Positions 35,783 to 44,444 of a stretch of 64,000 nucleotides of DNA are shown here, in pieces (within the stretch, counting starts at the first letter, position 1; each line of letters begins with the position of its first letter). This stretch comes from Bradyrhizobium canariense (GTDB taxonomy: Bacteria; Pseudomonadota; Alphaproteobacteria; Rhizobiales; Xanthobacteraceae). The notes under the pieces were generated by a model. The model saw only the letters and a program-made list of their open reading frames with translations. It did not search any database and was not told the DNA's origin. The translations under genes were made by a program, and so were the position numbers. The stretch lies in the NCBI RefSeq assembly GCF_019402665.1, contig NZ_VSST01000029.1, positions 62,001-126,000 on the forward strand, in the 5' to 3' direction.

Positions 35783-36607
35783 TCAGTACCACGCGACCAC
35801 CGGTCCAGGCGCGAACTGGTAGTTGAAGCCGGCCCGCAGGATATGATCGTGGAAGCCGACTGTCGTTTCGTTGGCAGTGCCACTGAAGTAAGTGGCAGAG
35901 CCCAGATCGAGATAGAGGTATTCGAGTTTGGCTGACCAGTTGCGGTTGAATTTCTTTTCGATGCCGGCGCCGGCGGTCCAGCCCAGGCGGGTCCGGCTCT
36001 CCGAGACTATCGCACCGGCAATCGTCACCGGCGCTCCGACGGGCGCATTGGCACCATCGAACAATTGCGCGGTCAGCGTTGCCTGTGTTCCGAATTTAAC
36101 CTCTCCGACTGCCAGGCCGCCGGTTGCATAGAGCAGCAGGCTGGGATCGGCCAAAACTCCGGCGCGACCGCGGAAGGTTGCAAACCACGGGAAATCAGTG
36201 CTGCTGGTAGTCGTGCCGGTAACCCCAACCAAACCGATCCTGACCGCCGTCAGCGCGTCAGTCGAACGGCCGCTCTCGCCGGTTGCTTGAAGATCGGCCT
36301 CGACACCCAGAACCCATCTCGGATCGATCTGCCAGCTGTAGCCGGCCTGGCCACCGCCAAGCCCGCCGTCAGCGTTCTGTCCGATGCTCACGGCCAGCGG
36401 TGTGATCGGCAGGACCGTTGCGTTGGAGCGGCCCCAGCTATAGCCGCCGTTCAACCCCGCATAAAATCCCGTCCAGTTGTAGCCGGGATCGACCATCGGC
36501 GGCGCCTTGACGTGCGGGCTTGGTACGTTGCTTCCTGGCGCCAGATCGGCAGCCGTCGCGCCCGTTGCAAGCAGCGACACCGCCATTCCAATCACGATCC
36601 GATTCAT
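35783..36607 (-). CDS. outer-membrane beta-barrel protein (Omp25/Omp31 type)
   Basis: 274 aa from MNRIVIGMAVSLLATGATA, with a signal peptide. A YNWTGFYAGLNGGYSWG segment marks the first strand of rhizobial 8-stranded barrels. It ends with NYQFAPGPVVAWY, giving the terminal aromatic residue. Family proteins give outer-membrane stability. It is 46 bp downstream of the autotransporter gene on the same strand. Confidence 0.9.
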   Translation of the reverse strand: MNRIVIGMAVSLLATGATAADLAPGSNVPSPHVKAPPMVDPGYNWTGFYAGLNGGYSWGRSNATVLPITPLAVSIGQNADGGLGGGQAGYSWQIDPRWVLGVEADLQATGESGRSTDALTAVRIGLVGVTGTTTSSTDFPWFATFRGRAGVLADPSLLLYATGGLAVGEVKFGTQATLTAQLFDGANAPVGAPVTIAGAIVSESRTRLGWTAGAGIEKKFNRNWSAKLEYLYLDLGSATYFSGTANETTVGFHDHILRAGFNYQFAPGPVVAWY

Positions 36608-36652
36608 CAAAAACTCCTCAGCACGAATTCCCTGAAAGGCGCTTGGTGCACT

Positions 36653-39600
36653 TCACCACTGATATCTGGCGATGCCCTTGCCGGCGTAGCTACGGGTGAC
36701 GCTCGAGAACTCACTCTCGAAGGTGCCGGACAGCGAGAAGCCGTTCAGCCATCTCAGCTCGGCCGCGCCCGTGAGGAGCGCGGCATCGGGCGCCTGCGCG
36801 GCGCCATTCACCACGAAACTCGCGCCTGGCAGGGTCTGGAAGGTGGCCGCGACCGCACGATCCGGATTGACATCATGCGCCCACGCCGCACGGCCGCGCA
36901 GCGTGAGAACCGCCGTCTCCAGTGCATAGGAGCGATCGGTGCGCAGACCGAGTTCGCCGCGCGCGGCGGTGACATCCCTGCCGGCATAATTCAGCGCAAA
37001 GGTGTTGGCGCCGGAGATCGCCTGCTCGCCATAGCCCGACAGGAACTGCGTCGTGAACTGCGCCGCCGCATAAGGCGTGATGCCCATCCAGGGCGTGGCA
37101 TAGCGATAACCGCCTTCGAGGCGTCCCGACAGCGCGTTGGCGTCGAAGCGGGCCCGCAGATGGTCGGCGCCCGCGATCGTCACCGTGCGATCCGTCGTCA
37201 CGTCCTGCCAGCCATAGGCGAGTGCGCCGGCAACGTAGGCGTTGCCCATGGTGTGGCGTGCGTAGACGCCGGCCTGGAACAGGTCGGAGCTGCCTCCGCC
37301 GAGCCCATTGGCGACGCCAAAGCTGGTGCCGCCGCCGCCGAGCGCGAAGCCGACCAGCGTGTTCGGCGATATCTGATAGTCGGCGCCCGCGGCCACGCCG
37401 GCGATGCGGCTGGTCGCGGTGTTCGAACCGATCACCGCATTGCCGTCGGTGGTCTGCGCGCCGCCATAGCCGGCCGCCCACACGCTCCAGCGCCGTGCGA
37501 ACGAATCCCCGGCACCCCGCGCCTTATCGATTGCCGCGTAGGCGTCCCGACTCGGGTTCGTGCGCGTGGCGGCGCCACCCTCGGCATATCGGGAGGCCCC
37601 GTTCACCGGCGCGCCGGCATCGTTGCGGCCGCCGAAGAACGGGTCGAGCATCGCGTTGAGGAACTGGCCCATGGCATTGAAGGTGCCTTGCTGCGCACCG
37701 GTGGCGGCTTCGCCGGAGGCCTGCGTCAGCCGGTTGAGGAGATTCTGGCCGGTCGCGTTGAACAGCGTGTTGAAGCCGGTCGAAAGCGAAGCGCCCGAGA
37801 GCAGGGCATTGTCGATCCCGGCGGCGACATTCCTCTGGTTGATGTTGGCGAAGCCGGGCAGCGACGGCGACAGCAATCCGGCATCGAGCGTCAGCAGCAC
37901 GTTATTGCCGGAGTAGGTGACCCGCGCGTTGCGTGCGTAGGCCAAGTTGCTTACCGCGACCGATCCGAACGTCCCGGTCGTGTTCGCCGAACTGAGGATG
38001 GTATAGGTCGTGGTCGCCGCGATCCGGCCGGTCAGGTTCACCGCGACGGTGCCGGCGAGCTGCGCGGCGCCTGCGACCACCGTGTTGCTGGCCGATATGC
38101 CAGAGACCTGGACCATGTAGGTCGCCGCCGTGGACAGCACCAGATTGCCCGCAATGGTGAGCGTGCCGATCGCGTTGGTGCCCGGCGCCAGCGTGCCGCC
38201 GCTGATGGTGGTGTCGCCGACGATGCCAATGCCGCCCAGTGTGCCGCCGGCGTTCACGGTGGTGGTGGAGCTTGCAATCGTGCCGTTCACCAACAGCGTA
38301 CCGCCATCAACGGTGGTCGGCCCGGTATAGGTGTTGTTGCCGGTGAGGATGGTGGTGCCCGACAATAGGTTGACGGCGCCGTTGCCGACGATGTCAGGCG
38401 AGAACAGATAATTCGACGAGGAGTGATTGAAATTGATGGCGCCGATGCCGGCGCCGAACTGGACCGTGGCCGTCGCCAAGGTGCCGGGCGCCGCCGCAGC
38501 CGAGCCCGGCGCCGCCCCGATGTTGAGCGCGCCGGTCGAGCCCGCCTGATTGGCGATCACGAACTGGCCAGCGGCGGAAACCGCGCCACCATTCGAGATC
38601 GTCAGTGAGCCTGTTCCGGCGTTTCCGATCGTGATGTTCACAAAATTTGTCCAGGACGAACCCGCACCGTCCACGGTGACGCTGCCGTTCGAGCCGCTGC
38701 TCTGTCCGATCCCCGTGTTGAGATTGCTCAAGCTGCCGCCATGCATAACCGCAAGTGAGCCGAGCGTGTTCATGCCGACATAGAGGCTATTGACGGTCCA
38801 TGACGAGCCCGTGCCGTCGATCACGGCCGATCCGCCGCTCCCGCCGGCAGTCAGGCCAAGCACAGCAGTGGCGCCCAGAGCTATGCCGCCATTGGAGAGC
38901 ATCAGCGTTCCCCGGCCGGCGCCCCCGAGCACGAGCAAATTGGCGGCGAACCATTCCGATCCTGCGCCGTCGACGAGAACAGAACCGCTCGCGCCGGTCG
39001 CCGCGCCGACAATGCTGTTGCTGCTGGCGACTTGGCCGGCATTGGTGATCGCGAGTGTACCGATTCCGGCCACGCCGACAGACAAGTTGGCATTTGAGGT
39101 CAGGCCGAGGCCCGACCCTGCTCCATCGACCCGAACATTGCCGGTTGAGCCGACGCCGTTGCCGATACTGATAGCGCCTGAGCTCTGCACGAAGGCACCA
39201 TTTGTGATCGTCAGCGTGCCGGTGCCGGCGTTACCCACGGTCAGCGTGCCGGTGTTGGTCCAGATCGATCCCGCGCCATCCACCGAGGCCGTGCCCGAAC
39301 CGCCATAGTATCCGAGGAAAACGCCGGTGCTGTTGACATGACCCCCGCCGGAAACGGTCAGCTGGCCAATACCGTCGAGCCCGGCGGTTAGCGTTCCCGT
39401 ACTCAGGGTTGAGCCGACACCGTCCACCGTGACGTCGCCGTGGACGCCCGCCGCGGAGCCGATCTCGGTGATCGTCGCACTCACCGAGCCGCCCTGCAAC
39501 ACCTGCAATGTGCCGCTGGCGCCCGCACCGACGAGAAGGTTCGCGCCGGCAGCCCAGGTCGAGCCGGCCCCCGTGACCGTCGCCGTACCGGCGCCGAGAT

Positions 39601-40288
39601 TGCCGATGAAGCTGTTTCCGACCGTGATGACGCTGGCGCCGTTGATAACCGTCAGGCTGCCAGTGCCGATGTCGCCGACATTGACGTCGCCAGCATTGAT
39701 CCAGGTCGACCCCGCACCGGCCACCGTGACACTGCCAGAGCCGCCGACGCCTCCGCCGATCGACGCGTTGACGTCGGCCACGGTACTGCCGCCGGATATC
39801 CCGAGGTTGCCGGCGCCAAGACGGCCGATGCTGAGATCGGCCGTATTGTTCCAGGCCGAGCCCCCGGACACGTTGACGCTGCCGATGCTGTTCTGGAGAT
39901 AGCCGAGGTAGCCGAAGGCGTCGTTCAGGATGCCGCCACCGCCGATGGACAGGTTGCCCGTGCTCACGCCACCCACGAAGGTCTGCTGCGCCGCTGCCGT
40001 TCCGCCGTTGATGAATGTGAGATGCGTTGTCGTATCGATTGTGACCGTATCGGTCGCGTTCGGCACCGCCGAGGTATTCCAGTTTCCGGCGGTGAACCAG
40101 TCGGTCGAGATGGTGCCGACCCAGACCGGATTGCCGGCGCTTGCGGGGCTGATCAGCGCCAGCGACACCACCGTCAGCGCGGTCGAGCCGATCATCAATG
40201 CCATCAACGACGCCGCGCGTGAGGCAAAGCGGCTCCGCGCGGGAGCCAGTTGCGCAGCCGCGTCGCGGTTGAATGAAAGATGCGGCAT
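36653..40288 (-). CDS. autotransporter with T5SS/PEP-CTERM-type repeats
   Basis: About 1,211 aa from MPHLSFNRDAAAQL, with a long signal sequence (hydrophobic part near 25-50). The passenger is made of about a dozen 45-60-residue modules ending GSVTVDGAGSSW or similar, the T5SS/PEP-CTERM-associated repeat, plus autotransporter-associated strands (NLLSGTTILTGNNTYTGPTTVDGGTLLVNG). The last 280 or so residues form the barrel, which ends IARYQW. It is displayed on the surface, probably in adhesion. An upstream in-frame ATG is Arg/Cys-rich and less likely. Confidence 0.9.
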   Translation of the reverse strand: MPHLSFNRDAAAQLAPARSRFASRAASLMALMIGSTALTVVSLALISPASAGNPVWVGTISTDWFTAGNWNTSAVPNATDTVTIDTTTHLTFINGGTAAAQQTFVGGVSTGNLSIGGGGILNDAFGYLGYLQNSIGSVNVSGGSAWNNTADLSIGRLGAGNLGISGGSTVADVNASIGGGVGGSGSVTVAGAGSTWINAGDVNVGDIGTGSLTVINGASVITVGNSFIGNLGAGTATVTGAGSTWAAGANLLVGAGASGTLQVLQGGSVSATITEIGSAAGVHGDVTVDGVGSTLSTGTLTAGLDGIGQLTVSGGGHVNSTGVFLGYYGGSGTASVDGAGSIWTNTGTLTVGNAGTGTLTITNGAFVQSSGAISIGNGVGSTGNVRVDGAGSGLGLTSNANLSVGVAGIGTLAITNAGQVASSNSIVGAATGASGSVLVDGAGSEWFAANLLVLGGAGRGTLMLSNGGIALGATAVLGLTAGGSGGSAVIDGTGSSWTVNSLYVGMNTLGSLAVMHGGSLSNLNTGIGQSSGSNGSVTVDGAGSSWTNFVNITIGNAGTGSLTISNGGAVSAAGQFVIANQAGSTGALNIGAAPGSAAAAPGTLATATVQFGAGIGAINFNHSSSNYLFSPDIVGNGAVNLLSGTTILTGNNTYTGPTTVDGGTLLVNGTIASSTTTVNAGGTLGGIGIVGDTTISGGTLAPGTNAIGTLTIAGNLVLSTAATYMVQVSGISASNTVVAGAAQLAGTVAVNLTGRIAATTTYTILSSANTTGTFGSVAVSNLAYARNARVTYSGNNVLLTLDAGLLSPSLPGFANINQRNVAAGIDNALLSGASLSTGFNTLFNATGQNLLNRLTQASGEAATGAQQGTFNAMGQFLNAMLDPFFGGRNDAGAPVNGASRYAEGGAATRTNPSRDAYAAIDKARGAGDSFARRWSVWAAGYGGAQTTDGNAVIGSNTATSRIAGVAAGADYQISPNTLVGFALGGGGTSFGVANGLGGGSSDLFQAGVYARHTMGNAYVAGALAYGWQDVTTDRTVTIAGADHLRARFDANALSGRLEGGYRYATPWMGITPYAAAQFTTQFLSGYGEQAISGANTFALNYAGRDVTAARGELGLRTDRSYALETAVLTLRGRAAWAHDVNPDRAVAATFQTLPGASFVVNGAAQAPDAALLTGAAELRWLNGFSLSGTFESEFSSVTRSYAGKGIARYQW

Positions 40289-40643
40289 GCATGACCTCGC
40301 ACAAATCGAACATCGATCTCGCGCGAACCGGCCCGGCCGTTTGGCGAGACTGAATCGCACTGAAACTTCGCGTGGCATCAATGAGGTATGCGGGGTTTTC
40401 TGTCTTGGAACGCAACGCCATTCGCTTCACTCCCAGCGCCCCGCGAGCGCAACAGCGGCGCTCTGATGCAGAACGGCCACGGACGAAAGCCCCTAAAAGC
40501 GGCGGCTTCCTGCGCACTCTCGAATGGCACCGGTACAATTGGACTCCAGCGCCAATCGTCGAGATTGAGGCGCTATCCTCCGGCGCCGGCCTTTCGGTTC
40601 GGCAATCTCCCGGTATGGTGTGCGATCGCAATTGAAGGGACCC
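40289..40643. promoter_or_regulatory. divergent promoter region, autotransporter / AraC 1
   Basis: No gene is supported in these 355 bases. They contain an ATTGG-N9-CCAAT inverted repeat near 40541-40559 that recurs before the second AraC gene at about 41639-41657, so it is probably part of a duplicated promoter. Confidence 0.55.
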
Positions 40644-41612
40644 ATGATGGATCGTGCGGGCGCGCCGAACGTCTTCGTCAACCGTTACACGGGTCCGCCA
40701 AGCGGACGCGAATACGAACGGTGGCGCGAGGAAATGTACCGGTGCACGCTGCGGGTCGACGTCCAGCCCGGCGCCGGCGACAGCATCGATTGCAAAATGC
40801 AGATCAGCCTGTTGGGCGGCATCCTGTTGGGCACCACTGTCGGAACGTCGGCTGAATTCTCGCGCACCCCCGAAATTCTCAGGGATGGTTACGACGGCAT
40901 GTGCCTCGTCATCGCCACATCCGGCCCCGTGCTCATATCGCACGAGCAGCATTCGATCGAACTGTCGGAATCGCAAATGTGTCTCGGCGACATGAGCGTG
41001 CTCTGCGGCACGCGCATGAGCAGCGATTGCGAGGTCAAGACCATACGCATCCCGCGGTCGCTGCTCCTGACGATCTGCCCCAGAGCCGAGGACCGGCTCG
41101 CGCTGGCTCTCGTCGACCAGGCTCCGATACGAGAAGCGATCGCACGCTACCATACGCTGGCCGCCAGCATTGGTCCGCACGCGGATGTGGTCGGGCAGCA
41201 CCTGATGGCGCGGCACATGGTCGATCTGATCGGGCTGTTGCTGGGGACGGACGGCGATCGCACCGAACTGGCGAACAGCCGGGGACATGCCGCCGCACGG
41301 CTTGACCTCATGCGTGCCGACATCATCGCCAATCTGAGCACGGACAAGCTCACGATCTATTCGGTGGCACAGAAGGCGGGGCTCAGCCCGCGCCAGGCGC
41401 AACGGATGTTCGAACAGACCGGAACCACGTTCACCGAATTCCTGCTCGAACAGCGCCTGCTGCTGGTGCGCAGGCTGTTGCTCGATCCGCTCAACCGCTG
41501 GCGCAAGGTCAGCGATCTCGCCCACTCGTCCGGCTTCCCCGACGTGTCCTATTTCAACCGCATGTTTCGACGGCGTTTCGGCGTCACACCGTCCGACCTG
41601 CGCGGCGCCTGA
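40644..41612 (+). CDS. AraC family transcriptional regulator, copy 1
   Basis: 322 aa from MMDRAGAPNVF. An N-terminal cupin-like domain of the AraC_binding_2 type (about 20-190) is followed by an AraC HTH (about 215-320): IYSVAQKAGLSPRQAQRMFEQTGTTFTEFLLEQRL, then KVSDLAHSSGFPDVSYFNRMFRRRFGVTPSDLR. It is closely similar to the next gene over its full length. It is divergent from the autotransporter gene and may control it (position only). Confidence 0.9.
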   Translation: MMDRAGAPNVFVNRYTGPPSGREYERWREEMYRCTLRVDVQPGAGDSIDCKMQISLLGGILLGTTVGTSAEFSRTPEILRDGYDGMCLVIATSGPVLISHEQHSIELSESQMCLGDMSVLCGTRMSSDCEVKTIRIPRSLLLTICPRAEDRLALALVDQAPIREAIARYHTLAASIGPHADVVGQHLMARHMVDLIGLLLGTDGDRTELANSRGHAAARLDLMRADIIANLSTDKLTIYSVAQKAGLSPRQAQRMFEQTGTTFTEFLLEQRLLLVRRLLLDPLNRWRKVSDLAHSSGFPDVSYFNRMFRRRFGVTPSDLRGA

Positions 41613-41744
41613 GGCGCGGGCGATACCGGCGCGGTGCGATTGGACTCCAGCGCCAATCATGTAGAATGAGGCGCCAACCACGTCTCCCGGCCTTTCGCTC
41701 GGGGAATCTCCGGATATTGTGGGCAGCCGGAATCGACGGGAAGC

Positions 41745-42710
41745 ATGATGCAAACAAGCGCGCCGAATTTTTTTGTCGACCGTTACACGGGTCCGCCCAG
41801 CGGGCGCGATTACGAGCGATGGCGCGAGGAAATGTATCGATGGACGTTCCGGATCGACGTCCAGCCCGGCGCCGGCGACAGCATCGACTGCAAATTGCAG
41901 GTCAGCCTGCTGGGCGACATCATGATGGCCGTCGCCAGCGGATCGTCTGTTGAATTCTCGCGCACGCGCGAAACCTTGAAGGACGGCTACGACGGGCTAT
42001 GCCTGGTCATCGCCACGTCCGGACGCGTGCTTGTATCGCAGGAGAAGTGTTCGATCGAATTGTCGGAATCGCAAATGGGTCTGGGGGACATGGGCGTGCT
42101 CTGTGGCACGCGCATGAGCGACGATTGCGAGGCCAAGGCCATACGCATCCCGCGATCCCTGCTCCTGGCGATCTGCCCGAAGGCCGAGGATCGGCTGGGG
42201 ACAGTTGTTGGCGGTCAAGGTCCCATCAGTGAAGCAATCGTTCGCTACCACGCCCTGGCCGCCAGTGTTGGCCCGCATACGGACATGGTCAGTCGGCACC
42301 TGATGTCGCAGCACATGGTCGACCTGATTGCGTTGTTGCTGGGAACCGACGCCGATCGCGCCGAACTGGCGAACGGCCGAGGACATGCCGCCGCGCGGCT
42401 CGACCTCATGCGCGCCGACGTGATCGCCAATCTCGGCCGAGCTGACCTGACGATCTATTCGGTCGCACGGAAGGCCGGTCTCAGTCCGCGTCATGCCCAG
42501 CGGACGTTCGAACAGACCGGAACAACGTTCACCGAGTTTCTGCTTGAACAGCGCCTGCTGCTGGCACGCAGGCTGCTGCTCGACCCGCTCAACCGCTGGC
42601 GCAAGATCAGCGACCTCGCCCATTCGGCCGGATTCGCCGACGTCTCCTATTTCAACCGCGTGTTTCGACGGCGCTTCAGCGTCACACCGTCCGACATGCG
42701 CGGCGCGTGA
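41745..42710 (+). CDS. AraC family transcriptional regulator, copy 2
   Basis: 321 aa, co-linear with copy 1 and with most residues identical, including RYTGPPSGR(E/D)YERWREEMYR, FRRRFxVTPSD and RGA at the end. The two diverge most in the middle of the sensor part, for example LGTVVGGQGPISEAIVRYH in place of LALALVDQAPIREAIARYH. Upstream DNA is duplicated too. It is thus a tandem gene duplication with possible change of ligand. Confidence 0.9.
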   Translation: MMQTSAPNFFVDRYTGPPSGRDYERWREEMYRWTFRIDVQPGAGDSIDCKLQVSLLGDIMMAVASGSSVEFSRTRETLKDGYDGLCLVIATSGRVLVSQEKCSIELSESQMGLGDMGVLCGTRMSDDCEAKAIRIPRSLLLAICPKAEDRLGTVVGGQGPISEAIVRYHALAASVGPHTDMVSRHLMSQHMVDLIALLLGTDADRAELANGRGHAAARLDLMRADVIANLGRADLTIYSVARKAGLSPRHAQRTFEQTGTTFTEFLLEQRLLLARRLLLDPLNRWRKISDLAHSAGFADVSYFNRVFRRRFSVTPSDMRGA

Positions 42711-42785
42711 GGCGAGGCGCGAGTCTTAGGCGATTGGGCCGACGATGGTCTCGCAAACCGTCCTGATCGTCATTAGATTGCGCCC

Positions 42786-43808
42786 ATGAAAAAGATCGGA
42801 TTCCTCTCCTTCGGGCACTGGACGCCCTCGCCGCAGTCGCAGACCCGCTCGGCCGCGGACACGCTGCTGCAATCGATCGAGCTTGCCGTTGCGGCGGAAG
42901 AGCTCGGCGCCGACGGTGCCTATTTCCGGGTGCATCATTTCGCGCGGCAGCTCGCCTCGCCCTTTCCGCTGCTCGCCGCGGTCGGCGCCAGGACCAGCAA
43001 GATCGAGATCGGCACGGCCGTGATCGACATGCGCTACGAGAATCCGCTCTACATGGCGGAGGACGCCGGCTCTGCCGATCTCATCGCCGGCGGGCGCCTC
43101 CAGCTCGGCATCAGCCGCGGCTCGCCCGAGCAGGTGATCGATGGCTGGCGCTATTTCGGCTACCAGCCGGCCGACGGCGAGAGCGACGCCGACATGGGCC
43201 GGCGTCATGCCGAGGTCTTTCTCGACATCTTGCGCGGCGAAGGTTTTGCAAAGCCCAACCCGCAGCCGATGTTCCCAAATCCGCCGGGCCTGTTGCGGCT
43301 CGAGCCGCATGCGGAAGGCCTGCGCGAACGGATCTGGTGGGGTGCCGGCTCGAACGCGACCGCGGTGTGGGCCGCCAAGCACGGCATGAATCTGCAGAGC
43401 TCGACCCTGAAGAACGACGAGACCGGCGAAGCCTTCCATGTGCAGCAGGCCGCGCAGATCCGCACCTATCGCGCAGCCTGGAAAGAGGCCGGCCACGCCC
43501 GCGAGCCCCGCGTCTCCGTCAGCCGCAGCATCTTCGCGCTGATCGACGATCGCGACCGCGCCTATTTCGGCGGCGAGCGCGGCAGCGAGGACCAGGTCGG
43601 CTTCATCGACCCGCGCACCCGCGCGATCTTCGGCCGCTCCTATGCGGCCGAGCCCGACGCGCTGATCGAGCAGCTCAAGCAGGACGAGGCGATCGCCGAG
43701 GCCGACACGTTGCTGCTGACCATCCCGAACCAACTCGGCGTCGACTATTGCGCGCACGCCATCGAGGCGATCCTCACGCACGTGGCGCCGGCGCTTGGGT
43801 GGCGCTGA
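42786..43808 (+). CDS. luciferase-like flavin-dependent oxidoreductase (LLM class)
   Basis: 340 aa with a bacterial-luciferase TIM barrel: MKKIGFLSFGHWTP at the N-terminus, ELGADGAYFRVHHFA (residues about 38-52), TAVIDMRYENPLYMAEDAGSADLIAGGRLQLGISRGSPEQ and FVDxxxR-type flavin contacts. It probably uses FMNH2 or F420-like flavin to oxidise an unknown substrate. It starts 75 bases after the second AraC gene, so it could share control, but an own promoter is possible. Confidence 0.89.
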   Translation: MKKIGFLSFGHWTPSPQSQTRSAADTLLQSIELAVAAEELGADGAYFRVHHFARQLASPFPLLAAVGARTSKIEIGTAVIDMRYENPLYMAEDAGSADLIAGGRLQLGISRGSPEQVIDGWRYFGYQPADGESDADMGRRHAEVFLDILRGEGFAKPNPQPMFPNPPGLLRLEPHAEGLRERIWWGAGSNATAVWAAKHGMNLQSSTLKNDETGEAFHVQQAAQIRTYRAAWKEAGHAREPRVSVSRSIFALIDDRDRAYFGGERGSEDQVGFIDPRTRAIFGRSYAAEPDALIEQLKQDEAIAEADTLLLTIPNQLGVDYCAHAIEAILTHVAPALGWR

Positions 43809-43838
43809 GGCGAACGGTCGATTTGGCGAAGCGCGCTC

Positions 43839-43997
43839 TCAAAGCAAGGCGGCGCTGACAGCCTGTCCGTAGATCATTGCCGCCACGAGAGAGAGCAGCA
43901 AGCCCGCGCCCGAAAAGATCACGAGGACTTTCAGAGTTTCGACGTCGACGTCGGTTCTCGTCGCGCGAGATATTGCCTTTGCCAGTGCAGCCATCAT
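43839..43997 (-). CDS. small single-pass membrane protein
   Basis: 52 aa starting MMAALAKAISRATRTDVDVE, followed by one hydrophobic helix (about residues 22-42, LKVLVIFSGAGLLLSLVAAM) and a short tail. GGAG lies six bases before the ATG. No family is recognised. Its clean ribosome-binding site and membrane helix support it as a real small gene. Confidence 0.6.
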   Translation of the reverse strand: MMAALAKAISRATRTDVDVETLKVLVIFSGAGLLLSLVAAMIYGQAVSAALL

Positions 43998-43999
43998 CG

Positions 44000-44444
44000 C
44001 CAGCTCCGAACAGGCCGCGCGGAGGCGCGCCTGGTTCCATCTAGCGTCATTGGGCGCGTTTGCGTGTGAAGCAGATTACAGGTGATCTCGCGTGCTGCAC
44101 CTCACACCGCCGGCCGAGCCTGCCTGGATCTTACCATCGGTAGCGCACCACGCCCTTGCCGGCGTAGCAGCGCGTGACACCGCCCTCGCGTATGACGGGC
44201 GGCCGCTCGTCATGCACCTTTTGCGGGAACCGGCCGACTTGCTGCCACCTTTACGGTGCAGGCTCGTCGTCGGTACTATTCTCAACTGATTCTCGTCTGG
44301 CGAAGTACGGATGCCGCGGCCGGTCATCGGCGCCGTCCTGTCAGGCGGAAACGATCTTGGTGCCGAGGATGACTCGGCGTCGTCGGGGGAGGACAATTTG
44401 CGGGAACGCGAACGCGAACGTAAGTTCGGCTAGCGTCGGCCGAA
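44000..44444. other. gene-poor gap upstream of the hybrid kinase
   Basis: Apart from the autotransporter scar I see no supported gene in these 445 bases. The right end must hold the promoter of the hybrid kinase at 44445. Confidence 0.6.
44131..44181 (-). pseudogene. remnant of an autotransporter barrel 3' end
   Basis: Translated on the minus strand this ends VTRCYAGKGVVRYRW-stop, closely matching the last residues of the intact autotransporter at 36653 (VTRSYAGKGIARYQW-stop). Similarity fades after about 16 codons, so only a scar of a second copy remains. Confidence 0.7.

Noticed and set aside
36065..38368. 767-aa plus-strand frame opposite the autotransporter barrel
   Set aside because: Mirror frame of a repeat-rich coding sequence; it has no ribosome-binding site and no recognisable domain.
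39231..41753. 840-aa minus-strand frame covering the AraC copies and the autotransporter start
   Set aside because: It is antisense to two clear AraC genes and continues out of frame through autotransporter repeats. The protein is His/Arg-rich and shows no domain.
42726..43781. 351-aa minus-strand frame opposite the luciferase-like gene
   Set aside because: The plus strand encodes a full-length LLM enzyme with a family start. The antisense product has no domain.
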